Positions 57,304 to 64,000 of a stretch of 64,000 nucleotides of DNA are shown piece after piece. Source of the DNA: Prevotella merdae. GTDB lineage: Bacteria; Bacteroidota; Bacteroidia; Bacteroidales; Bacteroidaceae. How positions within the stretch are numbered: the first letter of the stretch is position 1; the number at the start of each line of letters is the position of its first letter. The notes under the pieces are model-generated. The model had not been told where the DNA came from, searched no databases, and saw nothing but the letters and a program-made list of their open reading frames with translations. The position numbers were made by a program, and so were the translations under genes. The DNA lies in assembly GCF_900290275.1 (NCBI RefSeq), contig NZ_LT985323.1:1505514-1569513 (forward strand), in the 5' to 3' direction.

Positions 57304-59202
57304 ATGAACAACGACAAATTAGGACTCTTAGACAACATACAGTATCCAAGCGACTTGCGTCGTCTGGACGTGGCTCAGTTGCCCAGGTTGTGCGCCGAGC
57401 TGCGCCGCGACATTGTTGAGGAACTGGCCGAAAATCCAGGTCATCTCGCTTCGTCGCTGGGCGTGGTGGAACTGACGGTTGCCCTGCACTACGTGTTCAA
57501 CACCCCCAACGACCGCATAGTGTGGGATGTGGGCCATCAGGCCTACGGCCACAAGATACTGACGGGCCGCAAGGACAACTTTCACACCAATCGCAAGCTG
57601 CATGGCGTAAGGCCGTTCCCCTCGCCTGAGGAGAGCCCCTACGACACCTTTACGTGCGGACACGCGTCCAACTCCATCTCGGCGGCTTTGGGCATGGCTG
57701 TGGCGGCTCGCAAGACGGGACACGCCAACCGACATGTGGTGGCTGTGATAGGCGATGGAGCCATGTCGGGCGGACTGGCCTTCGAGGGACTGAACAACGT
57801 GTCGTCGTCGCCCAACGACCTGCTTATCGTGCTGAACGACAACGATATGAGCATAGACCGTGCCGTGGGAGGTATGGAGAAGTATCTGCTGAACCTTGAC
57901 ACCAACGCCACGTACAATCGGCTGCGCGACCGTGCCTCGCAATGGCTGCGCTCTAAGGGCTACCTGAACGACGACCGACGCAAGGGAATAATACGGCTGA
58001 ACAACGCCCTGAAGTCGGCGCTGGCTCATCAGCAGAACATTTTTGAGGGCATGAACATACGCTACTTCGGACCGTTCAACGGCAACGATGTGGGCGAGGT
58101 GGTGCGCATACTTGAACAGCTTAAGGACATGCGCGGACCAAAGCTGCTGCATCTGCACACCGTTAAGGGCAAGGGCTACAAGCCTGCCGAGGAGCATGCC
58201 ACCATATGGCACGCGCCTGGCAAATTTGACCCCGACACGGGCGAGCGTATCAACGAGGGCGAGCCTTATCCGCTGAAATACCAGGAGGTGTTCGGCAAGA
58301 CGTTGCTGGAACTGGCAAAGAGCAACCCCAACATCGTGGGCGTTACGCCAGCCATGCCCACAGGATGCTCTATGGACATAATGATGAAGGAAATGCCCGA
58401 CAGGGTGTTCGATGTGGGTATTGCCGAGGGACATGCAGCCACATTCTCGTGTGGTATGGCCAAGGACGGACTGATGCCCTTCTGCAACATCTACAGCGCC
58501 TTTGCTCAGCGCGCCTACGACAATATAATACACGACGCGGCAATACTGAACCTGCCCGTTGTGTTCTGCCTCGACCGTGCCGGACTGGTGGGCGAGGACG
58601 GACCTACGCATCATGGCGTGTTCGACATAGCGGCATTAAGACCTGTGCCCAACCTTACCCTGTGCTCGCCTATGGACGAGCGCGAATTGCGCCGAATGAT
58701 GTACACAGCCCAACTGCCCGGCAAGGGAACCGTCGTTATACGCTATCCGCGTGGAAAAGGCGTGTGCGGCGAAGACTGGCAATGCCCGCTTGAGGAAATA
58801 CCTGTGGGCAAGGCACGCTGTATTAGTCAGGGCAAGGACGTGGCTGTGCTGAGCTACGGACCTATTGGCAACGACGTGCAGAAGGCTGTAAACGAGCTTA
58901 AGGAAGAGGGATGCCCGCTGAGCGTGGCCCACTATGACATGCGGTTCTGCAAGCCTCTGGACACGGAGCTGCTGGAGGATGTTTCTGCCCGTTTCAAACG
59001 TGTGGTTACGGTGGAGGACGCACAGCGTGCAGGAGGCTTTGGATCGGCCGTGCTGGAGTGGATGAGCGACAACAACAAGGATGTGAAGGTGCAGCGAATA
59101 GGTCTGCCCGACCACTTTGTGGAGCATGGAACCGTAAACGAGCTGAAGGTTATTGCAGGCATCGACAATGACTCGATAAAGAAGGTAATTAGAGAGGGAT
59201 AA
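57304..59202 (+). CDS. dxs: 1-deoxy-D-xylulose-5-phosphate synthase
   Basis: 632 residues, normal for Dxs. Thiamine-diphosphate domain (about 35-300): [31 protein letters not shown], and [17 protein letters not shown] at about 148-164 with a later NDN for Mg binding. Pyrimidine-binding domain with [15 protein letters not shown] (about 423-437). C-terminal transketolase domain. It condenses pyruvate and glyceraldehyde-3-phosphate to DXP, the first step of the non-mevalonate isoprenoid pathway. It heads the dxs-trkA-trkH-manA run. Confidence 0.97.
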   Translation: MNNDKLGLLDNIQYPSDLRRLDVAQLPRLCAELRRDIVEELAENPGHLASSLGVVELTVALHYVFNTPNDRIVWDVGHQAYGHKILTGRKDNFHTNRKLHGVRPFPSPEESPYDTFTCGHASNSISAALGMAVAARKTGHANRHVVAVIGDGAMSGGLAFEGLNNVSSSPNDLLIVLNDNDMSIDRAVGGMEKYLLNLDTNATYNRLRDRASQWLRSKGYLNDDRRKGIIRLNNALKSALAHQQNIFEGMNIRYFGPFNGNDVGEVVRILEQLKDMRGPKLLHLHTVKGKGYKPAEEHATIWHAPGKFDPDTGERINEGEPYPLKYQEVFGKTLLELAKSNPNIVGVTPAMPTGCSMDIMMKEMPDRVFDVGIAEGHAATFSCGMAKDGLMPFCNIYSAFAQRAYDNIIHDAAILNLPVVFCLDRAGLVGEDGPTHHGVFDIAALRPVPNLTLCSPMDERELRRMMYTAQLPGKGTVVIRYPRGKGVCGEDWQCPLEEIPVGKARCISQGKDVAVLSYGPIGNDVQKAVNELKEEGCPLSVAHYDMRFCKPLDTELLEDVSARFKRVVTVEDAQRAGGFGSAVLEWMSDNNKDVKVQRIGLPDHFVEHGTVNELKVIAGIDNDSIKKVIREG

Positions 59203-59210
59203 CGTAAGCT

Positions 59211-59255
59211 GTTAAGGAGCAATCTGCTACCATCGAGAACGAAAAGCTCCTTAAC
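59211..59255 (+). other. Stem-loop between dxs and trkA
   Basis: GTTAAGGAGC (59211-59220) and GCTCCTTAAC (59246-59255) pair over 10 bp around 25 bases. No T run follows, so it may be a processing or attenuation structure and not a terminator. Confidence 0.5.
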
Positions 59256-59289
59256 TTCTGAACTTTCTAAAAATCAATATAGATCAACA

Positions 59290-60633
59290 ATGAAGATAAT
59301 AATAGCTGGCGCCTATGCCATCGGAACCCACCTTGCACGACTGCTGTCGCGCGAGCACGACGACATCGTTGTGATTGAGCCCAACGAGGAACGTTTGGCA
59401 GGTATTGGCCAGGATGTGGACATCCTGACAATGGAGGCATCGCCTACAAGCATAAAGGCACTAAAACAGGCTGGTGCCGAGGATGCCGACCTGTTTATCG
59501 GCGTAACGCCAAACGAGTGCCAGAACATGACGGCGTGCACACTTGCAAAGGCTCTTGGAACCAAGAAGACCGTGGCTAAGGTGGACAATTCGGAATACAT
59601 AGCCCCCGAGCTGCAGGAGTTTTTCTCAGAGTTGGGCGTAAGCTCTATCATCTATCCGGAGATGTTGGCCGCCATCGACATCAACAACGGACTTAAGATG
59701 TCGTGGGTTAGGCAGCGTTGGGACGTACACGACGGAGCCCTTGTTATGCTGGGCGTAAAGTTGCGCGAGACGTGCACAATACTCGACCGCCCGTTACGCG
59801 AGCTCTGCGGTCCTGATGATCCTTACCACATTGTGGCCATAAAGCGCCAAGGCGACACCATTATCCCAGGCGGTAACGACTGTCTGCAGATGTACGACAT
59901 GGCCTACTTTATGACTACCAAGCAATATATTCCATACATCCGAAAGATTGTGGGCAAGGAGCATTATGTGGACGTGAAGAACGTGATGATAATGGGAGGC
60001 GGAGCCACAGCCGTGCGCACCGTAAAGACTATGCCAAGCTACATGGACGTGAAGATTATAGAGACCGACGACCAGCGTTGCGAGCGACTTAACTCTATAC
60101 TTGAGAACGACAAGGCGCTTATAATCAACGGCGACGGACGCGACCTGTCCTTGCTCGTAGAGGAAGGTATAAAGAACACACAGGCCTTTGTGGCGCTAAC
60201 AGGAAATGCCGAGACCAATATCCTTGCATGCCTCACAGCCAAGCGCATGGGCGTGCGCAAGACGGTGGCCATGGTGGAGAACATCGACTACGTGAGCATG
60301 GCCGAGAGTCTGGATATAGGCACCATAATCAACAAGAAGTCGATTGCGGCAAGCCACATCTACCAAATGATGCTTGATGCCAATGTGCACAACGTGCGAT
60401 TCCTTATGACAGCCAATGCCGATGTGGCGGAGTTTATTCCGTCGGAAGGCTCGAAGGTGACGCGCAAACCGGTTAAGGACCTTGGACTGCCTAAGGGAAT
60501 GACCATCGGCGGACTGGTGCGCGACGGTCAGGGACTGCTTGTGTCGGGCAACACGATGATACGTCCGGGTGATTCGGTTATGGTGTTCTGCCACAACCTA
60601 AACATGAAGAAGATAGAAAAGTTCTTCCTATGA
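59290..60633 (+). CDS. trkA: Trk potassium transporter regulatory subunit TrkA
   Basis: 447 residues. Two tandem RCK repeats: TrkA_N 1 (MKIIIAGAYAIGTHLARLL, with D/E at the NAD ribose position) and TrkA_N 2 at about 232-345 (VMIMGGGATAVRTVKT), each followed by TrkA_C. The first Gly motif reads GAYAIG, where GAGxVG is usual, so nucleotide specificity may differ slightly. It binds NAD(H)/ATP and gates TrkH. It overlaps trkH by 4 bp (ATGA). Confidence 0.95.
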   Translation: MKIIIAGAYAIGTHLARLLSREHDDIVVIEPNEERLAGIGQDVDILTMEASPTSIKALKQAGAEDADLFIGVTPNECQNMTACTLAKALGTKKTVAKVDNSEYIAPELQEFFSELGVSSIIYPEMLAAIDINNGLKMSWVRQRWDVHDGALVMLGVKLRETCTILDRPLRELCGPDDPYHIVAIKRQGDTIIPGGNDCLQMYDMAYFMTTKQYIPYIRKIVGKEHYVDVKNVMIMGGGATAVRTVKTMPSYMDVKIIETDDQRCERLNSILENDKALIINGDGRDLSLLVEEGIKNTQAFVALTGNAETNILACLTAKRMGVRKTVAMVENIDYVSMAESLDIGTIINKKSIAASHIYQMMLDANVHNVRFLMTANADVAEFIPSEGSKVTRKPVKDLGLPKGMTIGGLVRDGQGLLVSGNTMIRPGDSVMVFCHNLNMKKIEKFFL

Positions 60634-62081
60634 TAAATCTCAAACTGATATACAAGATTATTGGCTCGCTGCTCTTCATAGAGGCAATGATGCTGTTGGT
60701 GTGCCTTGGCGTGTCGGTTTACTACCACGAGGACGACCTCCTGGCGTTTGTCTGCTCCATAGCCATATCTGCGGGAACAGCACTTGTGTTGCGACTGTTT
60801 GCACGCAACTGCGACAACAACCTCTCGCGCCGCGACGCCTATCTTGTGGTTACGCTTACGTGGGTGGTTTTCTCGCTCTTCGGCACGCTGCCATTCCTTA
60901 TAGGTGGCTATCTGCACTCGTTTACCGATGCCTTCTTCGAGACAATGTCGGGATTCACCACTACCGGAGCCTCCATTATCGACGATGTGGACGCTCTGCC
61001 ACACGGCATTCTGTTTTGGCGCTCGTTTACCCAGTGGATAGGCGGTCTTGGTATCGTGTTCTTCACGATAGCCCTTCTGCCGTCGTTGGTGGGAGGTAGC
61101 GTAAAGGTGTTTGCAGCCGAGGCTACGGGCCCTATAAAGACCAAGCTTCACCCCCGACTCAGCACCAATGCCAAGTGGATATGGGTGGTATACTTATGTA
61201 TCACGTTGCTGTGTATTGTTTCGCTGAAGTTAGCCGGAATGGATTTCTTTAGCAGCGTGAACTACAGCTTCACTACAGCCGCTACGGGTGGATTTGCCAC
61301 ACATAGCGACTACAGCTATCTTACCCCCGTGGTGCAGTATATCGTAACCTTCTTCTGCTTTGTATCGGGTGTCAACTTCACCATGCTTTACATCACGGCG
61401 TCGAAGCGCAAGATAAGCACCCTGTTCAATAGTGCCGAATGCAAGTTCTACTTCTTTGTAGTAGTGGCCTTCACACTATTCATAGCCTTCGAGTTGATGT
61501 GGAAGAACGGCTACGCGCTTGAGCCTGCGTTGCGCAGCAGCGTGTTTCAGGTGGTGTCGTTCATTACCACAACAGGTCTGCTTTCCGACGACCCTGCAGT
61601 ATGGCCGCACGTTACGTGGGTAGTGCTTGCCGTATGTATGTTCTTTGGAGCGTGCTCTGGCTCAACCAGTGGTGGCTTTAAGTGCATTCGTTGCGTTATG
61701 CTATTGAAGATAATAAAAAACGAGTTTCGACAGATGTTGCACCCCAATGCTGTGTTGCCCATGCGTGTGGACGGTACAAATGTACCATCGTCTAAACGTG
61801 TAACGCTGCTCGCCTTCTTGTCCATATACCTTATATTATGTTTGTTTTGCTCGTTCTCGATGATAGCAATGGGCATCGACAATACTAATGCCATTACCAT
61901 AACACTTAGTTCGCTTGGCAATGTGGGCCCTACACTCGGTACCGAGATTGGTCCTACTATGTCGTGGAGCGAGCTACCAGTAGCAGCCAAGTGGATTTGT
62001 TCGGTGCTGATGCTCATAGGCCGTCTTGAGATATTCAGCGTCTTAGTGATATTCACACCGCAGTTCTGGAAGGAGAATTAA
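60630..62081 (+). CDS. trkH: Trk potassium uptake membrane subunit TrkH
   Basis: 483 residues with about 10-12 membrane helices. K-channel-like filters are visible: TMSGFTTTGASII, FTTAATGGFATHS, FITTTGLLSDDPAVW and LSSLGNVGPTLGTEIG. It forms the K+-translocating pore with TrkA. It starts on the last codon of trkA (60630-60633). Confidence 0.95.
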   Translation: MINLKLIYKIIGSLLFIEAMMLLVCLGVSVYYHEDDLLAFVCSIAISAGTALVLRLFARNCDNNLSRRDAYLVVTLTWVVFSLFGTLPFLIGGYLHSFTDAFFETMSGFTTTGASIIDDVDALPHGILFWRSFTQWIGGLGIVFFTIALLPSLVGGSVKVFAAEATGPIKTKLHPRLSTNAKWIWVVYLCITLLCIVSLKLAGMDFFSSVNYSFTTAATGGFATHSDYSYLTPVVQYIVTFFCFVSGVNFTMLYITASKRKISTLFNSAECKFYFFVVVAFTLFIAFELMWKNGYALEPALRSSVFQVVSFITTTGLLSDDPAVWPHVTWVVLAVCMFFGACSGSTSGGFKCIRCVMLLKIIKNEFRQMLHPNAVLPMRVDGTNVPSSKRVTLLAFLSIYLILCLFCSFSMIAMGIDNTNAITITLSSLGNVGPTLGTEIGPTMSWSELPVAAKWICSVLMLIGRLEIFSVLVIFTPQFWKEN

Positions 62082-62156
62082 ACTTTCAGAACGTGTTAGA
62101 ACGGAAACTACTAATGTAGAAACGTATTAGTAATATATACTAATATATATAAATAT

Positions 62157-63119
62157 ATGGAACTAATTAAATTTTATGCCCTTCTAAAGTCAACCCTTTG
62201 GGGTGGCGAGAAGATTGTCCCATTCAAGCACCTTAGCACCGAGCAGCATAATGTAGGCGAGAACTGGGAAATTTCAGGTGTTCCCGACAATGAGACAGTC
62301 GTAGCCAATGGAGTTTATGTAGGGAAAAAACTAAATGATATTGTAGCTATTTTGAAGGAGAAACTTGTAGGAAAGGACAACTACGAGCGCTTTGGCAACG
62401 AGTTTCCGTTGCTCGTCAAGTTTATTGACGCTCGTCAGGACCTGTCCATACAGGTACATCCAACCGACGAGATAGCCAAGCGTCATGGCAAAGAACGTGG
62501 CAAGACAGAGATGTGGTATCTGCTCGACAGCGACAAGGATGCCTCTCTGCTGTGCGGACTGAAGAAACAGATTACGCCGTCGCAGTATGCCGAAATGGTG
62601 GCAAACGACACTATTGTGGATGCCATTGCCCGCTATAATGTTAAGGAGGGCGATTGCTTCTTTATACCTGCAGGACGCATACATGCCATTGGTCCAGGCT
62701 CTTTCCTTGTAGAGATACAGCAGACGTCGGACGTTACTTATCGCATTTACGACTATAAGCGTATTGATAAGCACGGCAACTATCGTGAACTGCACACCAA
62801 GCAGGCTGCCGAGTGCATCGACTATAATGTTTCTTCGAGCTATCGCATAGAGTATACACCTGCCAAAAATCAGGGGGTAAGTTTGGTGCAATGTCCTTAC
62901 TTCTGCACCGCCGTGTACGACCTTAACGAGCCAATGACGCTCGACTACTCCGAGCTTGACAGCTTTGTTGTCCTCATCGGACTGAAGGGCGAGGCGAAGA
63001 TTACCGACAACGAGGGCAACATCATCAGCTTCCAGGCTGGCGAGAGCATCCTTGTGCCGGCTACAACAAAGACGCTTAAGGTTGAGGGAACAATAAAGTT
63101 CCTAGTAACATACGTTTAG
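62157..63119 (+). CDS. manA: Mannose-6-phosphate isomerase, class I
   Basis: 320 residues. Short class I isomerase with GGEKIVPFK, the zinc-binding QVHPTDEIAKRHGKERGKTEMWYLL region and FFIPAGRIHAIGPGSFLVEIQQTSD. It interconverts mannose-6-phosphate and fructose-6-phosphate, linking mannose use and GDP-mannose synthesis. Short AT-rich gap (75 bp) from trkH, with a hairpin TACTAATG/CGTATTAGTA; whether it is co-transcribed is unclear. Confidence 0.94.
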   Translation: MELIKFYALLKSTLWGGEKIVPFKHLSTEQHNVGENWEISGVPDNETVVANGVYVGKKLNDIVAILKEKLVGKDNYERFGNEFPLLVKFIDARQDLSIQVHPTDEIAKRHGKERGKTEMWYLLDSDKDASLLCGLKKQITPSQYAEMVANDTIVDAIARYNVKEGDCFFIPAGRIHAIGPGSFLVEIQQTSDVTYRIYDYKRIDKHGNYRELHTKQAAECIDYNVSSSYRIEYTPAKNQGVSLVQCPYFCTAVYDLNEPMTLDYSELDSFVVLIGLKGEAKITDNEGNIISFQAGESILVPATTKTLKVEGTIKFLVTYV

Positions 63120-63127
63120 ATTCAAAT

Positions 63128-63178
63128 AAAAAAAACATTTGGATGTTCAATTATTGGCGAACACCCAAATGTTTTTTT
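63128..63178. terminator. Bidirectional terminator between manA and the C1 peptidase gene
   Basis: AAAAAAACATTTGGATGTTC and GAACACCCAAATGTTTTTTT (63159-63178) pair over 20 bases with one mismatch. The gene pair is convergent, so it can serve both. Confidence 0.8.
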
Positions 63179-63229
63179 ATGTTGCATATTGCCTCAATCC
63201 CTATTGGGAGGAGGGGCTTTCTTCCTTTT

Positions 63230-64000
63230 TTAATCGTCCTGACCAAACAACGGGTCTTCCGGCATAACCATCAAAGGCTTCTGGTCGAATTCCTTGAGCA
63301 ACGTTTCCGGCACATACTTCTTGTCTACGACAAGGCGGAACATGTATTCGTTGAACCAGCGGTTGGTCATTATAAGACAGCCGTTGACGCCATTGTTGGC
63401 ACCCCAGCTGTTTTCAACCTTCCACTTAATGGGGTTGCCGTCCTTGTCGAGGTCTACAGCCGTTAGGGTCATGGCGTGTGTAGAGCCGCTGTCGAAGGTG
63501 GCGATGCGCTCAGCCTTGTTCATCTTGTTGAACGAGGTAGAGAAAAGCGAGCCATAGTCGAAATTCTCTGTGTCGAGATAACCTGAGGCACGGTCGAGCT
63601 GCTTGCCAACATCGTACGACGAATACATCTTCTTGCCGTCCTTAAGTGAGGCAATAGCAAGCTTGGCAATATCCTCAACCGGCAGGTTAAGATACTTCCA
63701 GTTCTGTCCGTCGTAAACGTGGCGGTCGTACTCCACCTCATAAGTCTTGTGGTAAGGGCGGCGTGGGTCGTTCATCACCATGATGAATGTTCCCTCCAAC
63801 GGATGGCCCACTACCTCGTCGTAGAACGACTTAGGAGTGAAGCGGCGTGGTTCGCCCACAGCCTTGCCGTCCTTGTTGCGGAACTGGTAGGTGAACTCCT
63901 TTACAGGCTCGCCCATCGTGATAGACAGCATGTGGTATACGGTGCCAAGCATCTCGGTCTTGCGCTGGTTGATTGCGGCAACCTTCTTGCCGTCGGCCAC
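63230..64000 (-). CDS. C1-family aminopeptidase C/bleomycin-hydrolase-like peptidase, C-terminal part
   Basis: Open from the window end; the C-terminal 256 residues are present. The catalytic His (SGSTHAMTLTAVD) and Asn (KVENSWGANNG) of the papain-like C1B family are visible, with the usual VDKKYVPETLLKEFDQKP ending of this family. The active-site Cys lies beyond the end of the window. It would cleave N-terminal residues from peptides, as a cytoplasmic or periplasmic hexamer. The N-terminal signal cannot be seen. Confidence 0.88.
   Translation of the reverse strand: MADGKKVAAINQRKTEMLGTVYHMLSITMGEPVKEFTYQFRNKDGKAVGEPRRFTPKSFYDEVVGHPLEGTFIMVMNDPRRPYHKTYEVEYDRHVYDGQNWKYLNLPVEDIAKLAIASLKDGKKMYSSYDVGKQLDRASGYLDTENFDYGSLFSTSFNKMNKAERIATFDSGSTHAMTLTAVDLDKDGNPIKWKVENSWGANNGVNGCLIMTNRWFNEYMFRLVVDKKYVPETLLKEFDQKPLMVMPEDPLFGQDD

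Noticed and set aside
57328..58614. 428-codon minus-strand frame opposite dxs
   Set aside because: Shadow of the conserved dxs gene; no motif, biased composition.
1..64000. tRNA or rRNA genes
   Set aside because: No cloverleaf-like GGTTCRAATCC arm with matching acceptor stem was noticed, but a covariance search was not possible.

Overview
The window reads as a chromosomal segment of a Bacteroidales bacterium, most likely of the Prevotella/Segatella group. This is inferred from recurring promoters of the Bacteroidetes type (TTTG or GTTG, a 19-21 bp spacer, then TAnnTTTG), a BspA-type leucine-rich-repeat surface protein, a UpxY-type antiterminator, Mfa2-like and BACON proteins, C10 peptidase, DUF4248 and IS1182, and the near absence of Shine-Dalgarno sites. 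No tRNA, rRNA or CRISPR array was seen.

Layout. 1-641: C-terminal end of a BspA-like LRR protein with a terminator. 854-3309 (minus): lipoprotein, ECF sigma factor, and a protein with an anti-sigma-like N terminus and an outer-membrane barrel. 3498-6234: lutABC lactate oxidation operon, divergent from the sigma operon. 6487-35735: about 29 kb of co-directional genes behind one good promoter and a UpxY antiterminator. These encode four Ser/Thr kinases, three PP2C phosphatases, five separate FHA proteins plus an FHA domain fused to a kinase, and a caspase-like protease. They also encode secreted and outer-membrane proteins (WG-repeat, barrel, Mfa2-like lipoprotein, M6 protease, BACON), a second ECF sigma factor with an acidic partner, and a DUF805 protein. 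This is the most unusual system in the window. It looks like a membrane-spanning phospho-signalling network with its own antiterminator and sigma factor. No secretion-system structural genes accompany it.

35875-36912: asnA (minus). 37106-43454 (minus): a phage-like replication cassette (amidase, HU-like protein, DUF4248, CHC2/toprim primase, DUF3987 ATPase, two small coupled genes). Its intergenic spaces are full of inverted, tandem and low-complexity repeats. 43911-45104: unknown protein. 45452-47194: intact IS1182-family element with perfect 17-bp ends and a 9-bp target duplication, inserted in a palindromic repeat that recurs at 54.77 kb. 47269-48264: Rpn-type PD-(D/E)XK protein. 48450-54637 (minus): C10 cysteine protease with three secreted or lipoprotein genes and a 5'-truncated paralogue at the head. 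54820-57054 (minus): two-component system. 57304-63119 (plus): dxs, trkA, trkH, manA. 63230-64000 (minus, cut by the window end): C1-family aminopeptidase C/bleomycin hydrolase-like protein.

How the genes may work together (inference): FHA proteins would recruit phospho-threonine partners made by the kinases and reversed by the PP2Cs. The receptor kinase, with a large YD-like repeat ectodomain, would be the envelope sensor. The embedded sigma factor and acidic partner would turn the signal into transcription, and the UpxY protein would keep polymerase going through the long unit.
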